Below are positions 44,571-54,353 of a DNA stretch of 64,000 nt, piece by piece. Each line of letters begins with the position of its first letter. The first letter of the stretch is position 1. This stretch comes from CAIKZZ01 sp035524495 (GTDB taxonomy: Bacteria; Pseudomonadota; Gammaproteobacteria; Steroidobacterales; Steroidobacteraceae). The notes under the pieces are model-generated. The model did not search any database. It had not been told where the DNA came from and saw only the letters and a program-made list of their open reading frames with translations. Both the position numbers and the translations under genes were made by a program. The stretch covers positions 1 to 64,000 of the forward strand of contig DATKOR010000025.1 in the NCBI GenBank assembly GCA_035524495.1, given 5' to 3'.

Positions 44571-45512
44571 GTGCAGCGCGTTCGCGCGGTTGACTCGCAC
44601 ACGGGCGGGGAGCCGACGCGCGTCATCGTCGACGGCGGGCCGCTCCTGACCGGCAGCCTCGCCGAGCGGCTCAGACAGTTCCGCGAGCGGCACGACGCGT
44701 TCCGGGCCGCGGTCTGCAACGAGCCGCGGGGCTCGGACGTGCTGGTCGGCGCGCTCCTGACGCCGCCCGCGGACCCGCGGGCGGCCGCGGGCGTCATCTT
44801 CTTCAACAACGTCGGCTACCTCGGCATGTGCGGGCACGGCACGATCGGGCTCGTGACGACGCTCGCCTACCTCGGACGGCTGGCGCCCGGCCGCCACCTG
44901 ATCGAGACGCCGGTCGGCGACGTGACGGTCGAGCTCCACGCCTCGGGCAAGGTCTCGGTGCGCAACATCCCGGCCTACCGCCTCGCGCACGCGGTCGCCG
45001 TCGACGTCCCGGGCCACGGGCGCGTCACGGGCGACGTCGCCTGGGGCGGCAACTGGTTCTTCCTGTGCGCCGATCACGGGCAGTCGCTCGAGTTCGGCCG
45101 CGTCGAGGCGCTCGTCGACTTCAGCTGGCGGGTGCGCCAGTCGCTCGCCGCCGCCGGCATCACCGGCGCGAACGGCGCCGAGATCGACCACATCGAGCTC
45201 ACCGGTCCCGGCAGCCGCGCCGGCCTCGACGGCCGCAACTTCGTGCTGTGCCCGGGCAAGGCCTACGACCGCTCGCCCTGCGGCACCGGCACGAGCGCGA
45301 AGCTCGCGTGCCTCGTCGCCGACGGCAAGCTCGCGCCCGGTCAGACGTGGCGCCAGGAAGGCATCGTCGGCAGCGTCTTCGAGGGAACCGTCGAGCTCGA
45401 GCGGGGCGCGATCGTCCCGACGATCACCGGCCAGGCGTGGATCACGGCCGACGCGACGCTGCTGCTCGACCCGACCGATCCGTACCGCAACGGCATCGGG
45501 TCGGCGGCATGA
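44571..45512 (+). CDS. 4-hydroxyproline epimerase / proline racemase family
   Basis: 313 residues from a GTG with ribosome binding site GGAGG 8 bases upstream. Both catalytic cysteines are present: C87 in GYLGMCGHGTIG and C237 in DRSPCGTGTSAKL, so it is an epimerase/racemase and not the Cys/Thr dehydratase type. The N-terminal AVDSHTGGEPTRVI contributes to substrate binding. It converts trans-4-hydroxy-L-proline to the cis-D form in the hydroxyproline catabolic route. None of the later pathway genes (D-amino acid oxidase, deaminase) is adjacent. Its stop overlaps the MATE gene start. Confidence 0.92.
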   Translation: MQRVRAVDSHTGGEPTRVIVDGGPLLTGSLAERLRQFRERHDAFRAAVCNEPRGSDVLVGALLTPPADPRAAAGVIFFNNVGYLGMCGHGTIGLVTTLAYLGRLAPGRHLIETPVGDVTVELHASGKVSVRNIPAYRLAHAVAVDVPGHGRVTGDVAWGGNWFFLCADHGQSLEFGRVEALVDFSWRVRQSLAAAGITGANGAEIDHIELTGPGSRAGLDGRNFVLCPGKAYDRSPCGTGTSAKLACLVADGKLAPGQTWRQEGIVGSVFEGTVELERGAIVPTITGQAWITADATLLLDPTDPYRNGIGSAA

Positions 45513-46858
45513 AGGACCTGACCAAGGGCCCGATCACGGGCCACCTGATCGCGCTCGCGGCGCCAATGGCGATCGGCATGCTGGTGCAGACGCTCTACCT
45601 GATGGTCGACCTGTACTTCGTCGCGCGGCTCGGCGGCGCGGCGCTCGCCGGCGTCGGGGCCGCCGCGAACTTCGCCTTCGCGGTGCTCGCGATGACGCAG
45701 ATGCTCGGCGTCGGCACCGTGGCGCTCATCTCGCACGCCGTCGGCGCCGGCGATCGCGAGGGCGCGAACCTCGTGTTCAACCAGTCGCTGGTGCTCGCGG
45801 CGCTGTGTGCGCTGATCGCGCTCGTCGGCGGCCTCGTGCTCGCGCGGCCTTACATGCTGGCGCTCGCGGCCAACGCCGAGACCGTCGAGGCCGGGACGAC
45901 GTACCTGCGCTACTACGTGCCGGGGCTGGCGCTGCAGTTCGCGATGATCGCGATGGGCTCGGCGCTGCGCGGCACGGGGATCGCGAAGCCGACGATGGTC
46001 GTGCAGCTCGCGACCGTCGTCATCAACATCGTGCTGGCGCCGGTGCTGATCGCGGGCATCGGCACGGGCCGGCCGCTCGGCGTCGCGGGCGCCGGGCTCG
46101 CGAGCACGCTCGCGATCGTGGCCGGGACGGCGCTGCTGATCGTGTACTTCGCGCGGCTCGAGAAGTACGTGGAGTTCCGCTCCAGCGAGTGGCGCCCGCG
46201 GCTCGCGACCTGGAAGCGGATCCTGAACATCGGGCTGCCCTCGGGTGGCGAGTTCGCGCTGATGTTCGTCTACATGGCGATCATCTACGCGGTGATCCGC
46301 GACTTCGGCGCCGCGGCGCAGGCGGGCTACGGCGTCGGCCAGCGGCTGATGCAGGCGATCTTCCTGCCGGCGATGGCGATCGCCTTCGCCGTCACGCCGG
46401 TCGCCGGCCAGAACTTCGGCGCCCGCGACGCCGAGCGGGTCCGCCGCACCTTCGCCGACGGGGCGCTGCTGAGCTCGGCGCTGATGGCGTCGCTGACGCT
46501 GCTCTGCCAGTGGCGCGCGACGACGCTGATCGGCTACTTCACCGACGACCCGGCGATACTCGCCGTCGGTCGCGTGTTCCTGCAGCTGATCTCGTGGAAC
46601 TTCGTCGCCTCGGGGCTGGTGTTCGTCTGCAACGGCATCTTCCAGGGCCTCGGCAACACCTGGCCATCGATCCTGTCGAGCGCGACGCGGCTGCTGACCT
46701 TCGCGCTGCCGGCGATCTGGTGGTCGCGCCAGAGGGGCTTTCGGATCGAGGACGTCTGGTACCTGTCGATCGCGACCGTCACGCTGCAGGCGGTCTTCAG
46801 CCTGCTGCTCGCGCGCCGCGAGCTGAAACTCAGGCTCGCGTTCGCGTCGCCCGGCTGA
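45509..46858 (+). CDS. MATE family efflux transporter
   Basis: 449 residues with twelve predicted membrane helices. The ATG overlaps the preceding stop by four bases. Family pattern: ITGHLIALAAPMAIGMLVQT at helix 1, VDLYFVARLGGAALAGVG, MGSALRGTGIAKPTMVVQL, and the second half repeating it (LPSGGEFALMFVYMAIIY ... GYGVGQRLMQAIFLPAMAIA). It exports cationic drugs or metabolites using sodium or proton gradients. The next gene, hrpB, starts within its stop codon. Confidence 0.93.
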   Translation: MKDLTKGPITGHLIALAAPMAIGMLVQTLYLMVDLYFVARLGGAALAGVGAAANFAFAVLAMTQMLGVGTVALISHAVGAGDREGANLVFNQSLVLAALCALIALVGGLVLARPYMLALAANAETVEAGTTYLRYYVPGLALQFAMIAMGSALRGTGIAKPTMVVQLATVVINIVLAPVLIAGIGTGRPLGVAGAGLASTLAIVAGTALLIVYFARLEKYVEFRSSEWRPRLATWKRILNIGLPSGGEFALMFVYMAIIYAVIRDFGAAAQAGYGVGQRLMQAIFLPAMAIAFAVTPVAGQNFGARDAERVRRTFADGALLSSALMASLTLLCQWRATTLIGYFTDDPAILAVGRVFLQLISWNFVASGLVFVCNGIFQGLGNTWPSILSSATRLLTFALPAIWWSRQRGFRIEDVWYLSIATVTLQAVFSLLLARRELKLRLAFASPG

Positions 46859-49356
46859 TGGCCGCGCTGCCGGCGCTGCCGATCGTCGAGGCCCTGCCGG
46901 CGCTCGGCGCGGCGCTTAACGCCGCGCCGGGTGCCGTGCTCGAGGCGCCGCCCGGCGCCGGCAAGAGCACGGTGGTCCCGCTCGCGCTCCTCGAGGCCGC
47001 CTGGCTCGGTGGCCGCAGGATCGTCATGCTCGAGCCGCGCCGGCTCGCAGCGCGGGCGATCGCCGCGCGCCTCGCGGCGACCCTCGGCGAGCCGGTCGGC
47101 CGCACGGTCGGCTACCGGATGCGGCTCGACACGAAGGTCAGCCGCGACACGCGCATCGAGGTCGTGACCGAGGGAATACTGACGCGGCGCCTCGAGTCGG
47201 ACCCGGCGCTCGAGGACGTCGGCCTCGTGATCTTCGATGAGTTCCACGAGCGCAGCCTCCCGGCCGACCTCGGGCTCGCGCTCTGCCTCGACGTGCAGCG
47301 AAACCTCCGTCCCGAGCTGAGGCTGCTCGTGATGTCGGCGACGCTCGACGGCGCCGCCGTCGCGAAGCTCCTCGGCGGCGTGCCGCGCATCACGAGCGCC
47401 GGGCGCCAGTATCCGGTCGAGGTGCGCCACGCGCGCCGCGCGCCGGAGAACCTCGAGCGCGAGGTCGCGGGCACCGTGCGCCGGGCGCTCGATGAGTCCC
47501 CGGGCGATGCGCTCGTGTTCCTGCCCGGGGCGGCCGAGATCCGCCGCGCCGAGCAGAACCTGCGCGACCTTCCTCGGGACACGCGCGTGCTGCCGCTGTA
47601 CGGGGAACTGCCGGCCGAGGCCCAGGACCGCGCGCTCGCGAAGGCCGCCGACGGCGAGCGCAAGGTCGTGCTCGCGACCAGCATCGCCGAGACCTCGCTG
47701 ACGATCGAGGGCGTGCGCATCGTCGTCGACAGCGGGCTCGCGCGGCGCGCGCGCTTCGATCCCTCGAGCGGCATGAGCCGGCTCGAGACGCTGCCGGTGT
47801 CGCTCGCGGCCGCCGAGCAGCGCCGCGGGCGCGCCGGCCGGCTCGCGCCCGGCGTCTGCTACCGCGTCTACACCGCCGCCGCGGAACGCGCGCTGCCGCC
47901 GTCCTCGCCCGCAGAGCTCGTCGAGGCCGACCTCGCGCCGCTCGCGCTCGACCTCGCGGCCTGGGGCAGCGACGTCGCCTCGCTCGCCTTCCTCGATCCG
48001 CCGCCGCCGGCGCACCTCGCGCAGGCGCGCGAGCTCCTCGCGCTGCTCGGTGCCATCGACGCCGACGGCAGGATCCTGCCGGCCGGGCGGCGCATGGCAC
48101 GGCTCGGCGTCCACCCGCGTCTCGCGCACATGCTGCTCGCGGCCCGCGGCGCCGCGGTTCGCACGCTCGCCTGCGAAGTCGCGGCGCTGCTCTCGGAACG
48201 CGACCTCGCGCGCACCCGCCCCGGCGAGCGCGACGCTGACCTCGGCAAGCGTCTCGAGCTGCTGCACGGGCACGCCGTCGCGGGCCTCGAGGCCGACCGC
48301 GGCACGCTCGGCCGCGTGCGGCGCCTCGCGACGCTGTTCGAGCGCGGGCTCGCGGACCTGCCGGACGGCGCGCTCGCCGACGCCGACCTGGGCCTGCTGC
48401 TCGCACGCGCCTATCCCGATCGGATCGCGCAACGGCGCGGCGGGACCGGCCGCTACCTGCTCAGCAACGGGCGCGGTGCGGCCTTCCGCGGGCCGGATGC
48501 GCTCGCCCGCACCGAGTACCTGGTGGTCGCGCAGCTCGACGCCGGCGAGCGCGAGGCGCGGATCGATCTCGCATCGCCGGTCGCGCTCGCGCCGCTGCTC
48601 CGCGAGTGCGCGGACGAGCTGCGCGTCGTCGAGCGCGTCGAGTGGGACCGGCGCACGCAGGCGGTCGTCGCGCGCCGTGAGCGGCGCCTCGGGGCGCTGG
48701 TGCTCGACGAGACGCCGCAGGCGGGCGCGAATCCCGAGGCCGAGGTCGCGGCAATGCTGGTCGGGATCCGCGAGCTCGGGCTCGGGGCGCTGCCGTGGAC
48801 GCCGGCGGCCGAGGGACTGCGCACGCGCGTCGCGTTCCTGCGCGGCGCGCTCCCGCCATCCGAGGCGGACGCCTTCCCCGACTGGTCGGACGCGACGCTC
48901 GTCGCGACGCTCGAGGACTGGCTCGCGCCGTACCTCGCGGGCGTCACGCGCCGCGACCACCTCGCGCGGCTCGATCTCGCCGCGATCCTCGGCGCGCGCC
49001 TCGGTCACGCCGGCCGCGAGCAGCTCGAGCGCCTCGCGCCGACGCACCTGTCGGTGCCGAGCGGCTCGCGCGTGCCGATCGACTACGCCTCCGACCCGCC
49101 GCGGATCTCGGTGCGGCTGCAGGAGGTGTTCGGGCTCGCGGCGACGCCCGCGGTCGCGGGCGGGCGCGTGCGGCTCGCGCTCGAGCTCCTCTCGCCCGCG
49201 CGCCGGCCGGTCCAGCTGACGCGCGACCTCGAGAGCTTCTGGGCGCGCGGCTACGCCGAGGTGCGCAAGGAGCTCAAGGGCCGCTATCCGAAGCACCACT
49301 GGCCCGACGACCCGCGCGTCGCCGAGCCCACGGCGCGCGTGCGCCCGCGCCGCTGA
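46858..49356 (+). CDS. hrpB: ATP-dependent helicase HrpB
   Basis: 832 residues; the ATG shares one base with the MATE stop. The DEAH-box helicase motifs run in order: Walker A EAPPGAGKSTVVPLALL, Ia LEPRRLAARA, II DEFHERSL (DEFH), III SATLDG, V ATSIAETSLTIEGV, VI QRRGRAGRLAPGVCYRVY. The C-terminal HrpB domain is present (PIDYASDPPRISVRLQEVFG, QLTRDLESFWARGYAEVRKE, GRYPKHHWPDDP). It unwinds RNA or RNP in the cytoplasm; in some bacteria it affects surface adhesion and mRNA processing. Size and order are normal. Confidence 0.96.
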   Translation: MAALPALPIVEALPALGAALNAAPGAVLEAPPGAGKSTVVPLALLEAAWLGGRRIVMLEPRRLAARAIAARLAATLGEPVGRTVGYRMRLDTKVSRDTRIEVVTEGILTRRLESDPALEDVGLVIFDEFHERSLPADLGLALCLDVQRNLRPELRLLVMSATLDGAAVAKLLGGVPRITSAGRQYPVEVRHARRAPENLEREVAGTVRRALDESPGDALVFLPGAAEIRRAEQNLRDLPRDTRVLPLYGELPAEAQDRALAKAADGERKVVLATSIAETSLTIEGVRIVVDSGLARRARFDPSSGMSRLETLPVSLAAAEQRRGRAGRLAPGVCYRVYTAAAERALPPSSPAELVEADLAPLALDLAAWGSDVASLAFLDPPPPAHLAQARELLALLGAIDADGRILPAGRRMARLGVHPRLAHMLLAARGAAVRTLACEVAALLSERDLARTRPGERDADLGKRLELLHGHAVAGLEADRGTLGRVRRLATLFERGLADLPDGALADADLGLLLARAYPDRIAQRRGGTGRYLLSNGRGAAFRGPDALARTEYLVVAQLDAGEREARIDLASPVALAPLLRECADELRVVERVEWDRRTQAVVARRERRLGALVLDETPQAGANPEAEVAAMLVGIRELGLGALPWTPAAEGLRTRVAFLRGALPPSEADAFPDWSDATLVATLEDWLAPYLAGVTRRDHLARLDLAAILGARLGHAGREQLERLAPTHLSVPSGSRVPIDYASDPPRISVRLQEVFGLAATPAVAGGRVRLALELLSPARRPVQLTRDLESFWARGYAEVRKELKGRYPKHHWPDDPRVAEPTARVRPRR

Positions 49357-49399
49357 GCGGGTTGCTACACTGCCACGATCCCCGTTACAGGAGCCGCCG

Positions 49400-51019
49400 A
49401 TGCCCGCCCGTTTCCTCGCGCTCGCCTGCTGCCTCTGCGCCGTCGCGGCGCAGGCCGCGCCGCCGGCGGCTGCGAGCGCGCTGCGGATCCGCGCCGACGT
49501 CGGCTTCCTCGCCGACGATGCACTCGAGGGGCGCGCGGCCGGCACGCGCGGCTACGACCTCGCGGCACGCTACGTCGCCGCGCAGTACGAGTCGCTCGGC
49601 CTCAGGCCCGGCGGCCGCGACGGCAGCTGGTACCAGCCGGTCGCGCTGATCGAGGGCGCGGCGGTGGTGGGCGCCGGGGAGTTCGTGATCGAGCGCAACG
49701 GTGCGACCACGCGCCTCGAGAGCGGCGTCGAGTTCCTGCCGCAGCGCGACTACGCGGGGCCGAAGACCCGCGTCACCGCGCCGGTCGAGTTCGTGGGCTA
49801 CGGCGTGCATGCGCCCGAGCGCGGCTACGACGACTACGCGGGCAGCGACTTGAGGGGCAAGATCGCGGTCGTCCTCTCCGGCGCGCCGCCGACCTTCGAC
49901 TCGGAATCGCGCGCGCACTACTCGGCGACGCTGACCAAGATGCCCGAGCTCGTGCGGCACGGCGCGGTCGGCGTGATCACCGTGCTGACGCCGGTCGACG
50001 AGGCGCGGCGGCCGTGGCCGCGCTGGGTGCAGACCAGCTGGTTCCCGGGCATGCGCTGGATCGGCAGCGACGGCAAGCCCGTCGATGCGTTCCCGGAGCT
50101 CAAGCGCGCGGCCATCCTGGGCGGCGCCGGCGCCGCGAAGCTGTTCGCGGGGACCGGCCAGGCGCTCGAGGAGGTGTTCGCCGCGGCCACCGCCGGCACG
50201 CCGCAGCACTTCGCGCTGCCGGGCGCGGTGACGCTCGCCGGCGAGACGACGCTCGCGCCGCGCTCGAGCGCCAACGTCGTCGGCCTCCTCGAGGGCGCCG
50301 ACCCCAGACTCAGGAACGAGTACGTGGTGATGACGGCGCACCTCGACCACCTCGGCCGCGGTGCCGAGGTCAACGGCGATGGCATCTACAACGGCGCGCT
50401 CGACAACGCCTCGGGCGTCGCGGTCATGCTCGAGGTGGCGCGGCTCCTGAAGGCCGGCGCGCCGCCGAAGCGCTCGGTGCTGTTCGTCGCGCTGACCGCC
50501 GAGGAGCGCGGCCTGCTCGGCAGCGACGTGTTCGCGCGCCAGCCGACGGTGCCGCGCGAGGCGCTGGTCGCGGACGTCAACATGGACATGCCGGTCGCGC
50601 TCGGGCCGGTCGCCGACTGGGTCGCCTTCGGCGGCGAGCACTCTTCGCTCGGCCCCGTCGCCGCGCGCGCCGCGCGCGTCGAGGGTTACCGCTTGTCGCC
50701 GGATCCCGAGCCCGAGGAGATCGTGTTCGTGCGCAGCGACCAGTACATGTTCGTGCGCCAGGGCATCCCGGCGATCTACATGAGCTCGGGCAACCGCTCG
50801 AAGGACCCCGCGATCGACCTCGCGAAGCGCACCGACGACTTCCGGCGCAACCACTATCACCAGCCGAGCGACGACACCTCGCTGCCGATCGACTACCCCT
50901 CGCTCGCCGGGCTCGCGCGCGTGAACCTCAGGATCGTGCGCGAGGTCGCCAACGCCGACGCGCGGCCGCGCTGGAACCCGGGGGACTTCTTCGGCGAGCG
51001 CTTCGCGCCTGCGCGCTGA
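49400..51019 (+). CDS. Secreted M28-family aminopeptidase with PA-like insert
   Basis: 539 residues from an ATG after CAGGAGCCGCCG. A signal peptide (LALACCLCAVAAQA) is followed by a cap region, a protease-associated-like insert (about 120-250, VGYGVHAPERGYDDYAG) and the co-catalytic zinc peptidase core. Metal ligands are in MTAHLDHLG, LDNASGVAVM, LTAEERGLLGSDV and the late NHYHQPSDD; the Glu pair acts as general base and ligand. It releases N-terminal amino acids from peptides in the periplasm or outside. It stops one base before the convergent DedA stop. Confidence 0.93.
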   Translation: MPARFLALACCLCAVAAQAAPPAAASALRIRADVGFLADDALEGRAAGTRGYDLAARYVAAQYESLGLRPGGRDGSWYQPVALIEGAAVVGAGEFVIERNGATTRLESGVEFLPQRDYAGPKTRVTAPVEFVGYGVHAPERGYDDYAGSDLRGKIAVVLSGAPPTFDSESRAHYSATLTKMPELVRHGAVGVITVLTPVDEARRPWPRWVQTSWFPGMRWIGSDGKPVDAFPELKRAAILGGAGAAKLFAGTGQALEEVFAAATAGTPQHFALPGAVTLAGETTLAPRSSANVVGLLEGADPRLRNEYVVMTAHLDHLGRGAEVNGDGIYNGALDNASGVAVMLEVARLLKAGAPPKRSVLFVALTAEERGLLGSDVFARQPTVPREALVADVNMDMPVALGPVADWVAFGGEHSSLGPVAARAARVEGYRLSPDPEPEEIVFVRSDQYMFVRQGIPAIYMSSGNRSKDPAIDLAKRTDDFRRNHYHQPSDDTSLPIDYPSLAGLARVNLRIVREVANADARPRWNPGDFFGERFAPAR

Positions 51020-51634
51020 TCAGTCGCGCCGCCGCATGTGGCGGTGGACGAAGAACCAGTAGAGGACGCCGAGCACCGCGACGCCGCCGGCGAGCCACAG
51101 CGTCAGGCGATGCAGGTCGCCGGCGAGCAGCGCCTGGTCGGCGCCGGCGACGACGCCGACCCAGCACAGCACCGCCGACCAGAGCGCGGAGCCGGCGAGC
51201 GTGACGCCGCTGTACCAGAGGTACGGCAGCCGCAGGAGGCCGGCCGGGATGCCGATCAGGTGGCGGATCACCGGCAGCAGCCGCGCCGCGAACACCCCAT
51301 ACGGCCCGTACGTCGCCGACCAGCGCTCGGCGGCCTCGAGCCGCTCGGGCGTCACGAGCAGGTAGCGCCCGAAGCGCACGATCAGCGGGCGGCCCACGAG
51401 CCGCGTCGCCCCGTACATCAACGAGGCGCCGGCCCACGAGCCGAGCGCGCCGGCAATGACGATACCGGCGAGGCTCATCCGTCCGGTCGTGACCGCGAGG
51501 TGCGCGGCCGGCGGGATCACGAGCTCCGAGGGCAGCGGAACGACCGAGCTCTCGACCGCCATCAGGAGTGCAACGAGCGCATAGCCGCCGCTGTCGAGCG
51601 TCGCGAGATACCAGTCGATGAACGCCTTGATCAA
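51020..51634 (-). CDS. DedA family membrane protein
   Basis: 204 residues with about five membrane segments. It carries the DedA/SNARE-associated signature: ESSVVPLPSELVIPPAAHLA near the N-terminus with the conserved acidic Glu, GALGSWAGASLMYGATRLVG with the conserved Gly cluster, RLLPVIRHLIGIPAGLLRLP with the conserved Arg, and a C-terminal helix. Relatives act as proton-dependent polyprenyl- or phospholipid-flipping transporters. It diverges from the 5'-nucleotidase-like gene. Confidence 0.9.
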   Translation of the reverse strand: MIKAFIDWYLATLDSGGYALVALLMAVESSVVPLPSELVIPPAAHLAVTTGRMSLAGIVIAGALGSWAGASLMYGATRLVGRPLIVRFGRYLLVTPERLEAAERWSATYGPYGVFAARLLPVIRHLIGIPAGLLRLPYLWYSGVTLAGSALWSAVLCWVGVVAGADQALLAGDLHRLTLWLAGGVAVLGVLYWFFVHRHMRRRD

Positions 51635-51733
51635 GCCGCGGCCCCCGTGTCTCGGCGGGCAACATACCCGATAATGCCGGCCGGGTCAGGCGACAGCGCC
51701 CGGTCCGCCCCCGAGCCGCGAAAGTTCCGCACC

Positions 51734-53527
51734 ATGCCCGCCCGCCGCTGCCTCGTCCCGCTGCTCACGGTCCTCCTGGCGCTCGCGCCGGCGCTTTACG
51801 CGGCCGACGAGCGCGACGAGGTCAGCGCGCGGCGCAACGGCACCGCGCTCGTCGCCTGGCGCGCTTCCGCGAGCCCCGCGGTGACGGTCTCGGTGCGGAT
51901 CCTCGGCGTCAACGACCTGCACGGCCAGCTCGAGCGCCACCTGCGCGCGCATGGCGAGGACGAGAGCCGGCCGATCGGCGGCGCCGCGGTGCTCGCGTCC
52001 TACCTCGCCGCCGAGCGCTCGGTGCACCCGGGCCGCACGCTGACGCTGTGGGCCGGCGATACGATCGGCGCGAGCGCGATCGTCTCGGCGCTCTTGCGCG
52101 ACGAGCCGACGCTCGCGATCGTCAATGCGCTCGCCGACGGCGACTGCCCCCCGCTGACGCGCGCGTGGGCAACGCAGACTGCGCCCGCCACGACGAGATG
52201 CCACGTCGTCGCGACGCTCGGCAACCACGAGTTCGACCGCGGCACCGAGGAGCTCGAGCGGCTGCTCTACGGCGGCGCGCACCCGGACGGCCCGGTGCTC
52301 GGCCAGGTGTGGCGCGGGACGCGCGTGCCGTTCGTCACGGCGAACGTCGTGCGCCGCGACGGCCAGCGGCCGCTGCTGCCGGCATCGGTCATCGTCGACC
52401 TCGGGGGCGTTCGCATCGGCGTGGTCGGCGCCGTCACCTCCTCGACGCCCTCGCTGGTCGTGCCGGCGCGGATCCGCGACCTCGAGTTCCTGCCCGAGGC
52501 CGCGGCCATCAACGCCGCGGTGGCGACGCTGCGCGCGAGCGGCGTGCACACGGTCGTGCTCGTGATCCACGAGGGGCTGCTGGCGCCGACGAGCCCCGAG
52601 CCCGCGCCGGTCCCGGCCGATGAGCTCGAGGGCGGGCTCGCGGCGGTGCTGCGCGCGCTCGATGGCGGGATCGACGTCATCGTCGCCGGCCACACGCACA
52701 AGGCGAACAACGTGCTGGTGCCGCTCAAGGACGGCTCGCTGACGCTCGTGACCCAGGCACGCTCCTACGGCACGGCCTACAGCGTCATCGACCTCACGCT
52801 CGATGCGCGCGCCGGCACGACGATCGCGAAGTCCGCGCACATCGAGACCGTGTGGGGCGACGAGGGCCCGGGGCGCGAGCCCGACAAGAAGATCGCGCGC
52901 ATCGTCGACAGCGCCGCCAAGGCGACCGCGGCGGTCGGCGGGCGGCTGATCGGCACCGCCGCCAGGGCGATCCGGCGCGGCGAGCCGACCGATCCCGAGT
53001 CGCCGCTCGGCGACCTGGTCGCCGACGCGCAGCGCGCGGCCGCGGGGACCGAGCTTGCGTTCATGAACGCCGCGGGGCTTCGCAACGACCTCGAGGCGGG
53101 TCCGATCACCTACGCGATGCTGTTCGACGTGCACCCCTTCGGCAACCAGCTCGTGAAGCTGACACTCACCGGCGAGCAGGTGCTGAGGCTCCTCGAGCAG
53201 CAGTGGACCGGGCCCTACGGCCGCACGCCGCGCTTCCTGCGCACCTCGGGGCTGCGCTACGTCTACGACCTGTCGCAGCCGGCGGGCAAGCGCGTCGTCG
53301 CGGCCGACGATGCGCATGGCGATGCGATCGATCCGGCGCGTCGCTACAGCGTGGTCGCGAACGACTTCCTGGTCGGCGGCGGCGACTACTACACCGTGCT
53401 TGCCGAGGGCGCGGGCGCGACGCCGCTCGTCACCGACATCGTCGCGCTCGAAGCGTACATCCGCCGCGCGGGCAGCCCGCTCTCGGTCGGCCTCGACGGG
53501 CGCGCGCGCCCGTTCGCGAGCCGCTGA
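51734..53527 (+). CDS. Periplasmic 5'-nucleotidase / 2',3'-cyclic phosphodiesterase family protein
   Basis: 597 residues, with a signal peptide (LLTVLLALAPALYA). The N-terminal calcineurin-like domain has the dimetal motifs LGVNDLHGQ, LWAGDTIG, TLGNHEFDRG and IVAGHTHKA. The C-terminal 5'-nucleotidase domain starts near IGTAARAIRRGEPTDPESPL and contains NAAGLRNDLEAGPITYAML and NDFLVGGGDYY, the nucleotide-stacking region. It is a UshA/CpdB-type enzyme for salvaging phosphate from nucleotides in the periplasm. The exact specificity is open. Confidence 0.93.
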   Translation: MPARRCLVPLLTVLLALAPALYAADERDEVSARRNGTALVAWRASASPAVTVSVRILGVNDLHGQLERHLRAHGEDESRPIGGAAVLASYLAAERSVHPGRTLTLWAGDTIGASAIVSALLRDEPTLAIVNALADGDCPPLTRAWATQTAPATTRCHVVATLGNHEFDRGTEELERLLYGGAHPDGPVLGQVWRGTRVPFVTANVVRRDGQRPLLPASVIVDLGGVRIGVVGAVTSSTPSLVVPARIRDLEFLPEAAAINAAVATLRASGVHTVVLVIHEGLLAPTSPEPAPVPADELEGGLAAVLRALDGGIDVIVAGHTHKANNVLVPLKDGSLTLVTQARSYGTAYSVIDLTLDARAGTTIAKSAHIETVWGDEGPGREPDKKIARIVDSAAKATAAVGGRLIGTAARAIRRGEPTDPESPLGDLVADAQRAAAGTELAFMNAAGLRNDLEAGPITYAMLFDVHPFGNQLVKLTLTGEQVLRLLEQQWTGPYGRTPRFLRTSGLRYVYDLSQPAGKRVVAADDAHGDAIDPARRYSVVANDFLVGGGDYYTVLAEGAGATPLVTDIVALEAYIRRAGSPLSVGLDGRARPFASR

Positions 53528-53532
53528 GCCGC

Positions 53533-54240
53533 ATGCGCGGCGCCTCCCTGCCCGTCGCCCTGGCACTGATCGTCGCCTGGCTCGCCACCTTCGTGCCGGC
53601 GGCGCTGCCGGCGCTCGCGGTCGGCAGCTGGCCGGCGGCGTGGCGCCACCACTGGGCGCTCGGCGTGCCGGCGCTCGAGTCGTCGCTGGTGCTCGCGCTC
53701 GGCTGGCTGATCGTCGGCATGCTGCTGCGGGCGCTGCCGGGCGCCGCGCATGCCTGGCGCTCGCTCGCGATCCTCGCCCTCGCCGTGCTCGGCGTGCGCT
53801 TCACGTGGCTCGTCGGCGCCGCCGGCAACGCCGAGATCGCGGGCGCGCTCCTCGCGCTGTGCCTGTGGCCGGCGGCGGAGCGGCTGTCGGAGGTTGCGCT
53901 CGCACGGCTCGGGCTCGTCGCGGCCGCGGCGGCCGTCGTCGCGCTGCCGCTCCTTGCGATGCCGCACCTGCGCGGCGTGCACTGGCTGCCGTTCACGGAC
54001 CTCGCGCCGCTCGCGCAGGGAGCGCGGCACGTGTTCTGGATCGGCGCGCTCGTCGTGCTCGCGACCGGCGCCGGCGCGCGCGCGCTCCTCGGCGGGCTCG
54101 CGGTCGCCCTGGGTCTGGCCGCCGTCGAGGGGCTGCGCGCGCTCGGGTCCGCTGAGTACGCGACGGCGACCGATCCCGCGATCGCGCTCGTCGTCGCGCT
54201 TGCGCTGCTGCTCTTCGCGCGGCTGCGCGGCGCCCGCTGA
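53533..54240 (+). CDS. Uncharacterised polytopic membrane protein
   Basis: 235 residues, 5 bases downstream of the phosphatase stop, so probably cotranscribed. About seven hydrophobic helices. The stretch GVHWLPFTDLAPLAQGARHV followed by helices and YATATDPAIALVVALALLLF faintly recalls VanZ-like proteins, but I cannot support a family call. Heavy Ala/Leu bias and no charged catalytic motif. Function unknown. Confidence 0.7.
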   Translation: MRGASLPVALALIVAWLATFVPAALPALAVGSWPAAWRHHWALGVPALESSLVLALGWLIVGMLLRALPGAAHAWRSLAILALAVLGVRFTWLVGAAGNAEIAGALLALCLWPAAERLSEVALARLGLVAAAAAVVALPLLAMPHLRGVHWLPFTDLAPLAQGARHVFWIGALVVLATGAGARALLGGLAVALGLAAVEGLRALGSAEYATATDPAIALVVALALLLFARLRGAR

Positions 54241-54353
54241 GTCGGCACGGCGCGGGCCGGCCGACGCGGCGCGGAAGTGCTGGTCGCCGGCGCGCGGCGG
54301 GACGTCCCGCCGGGCGTGACGCCCCGGCGCCGCGGGGGCAATATGCGCCTTCC

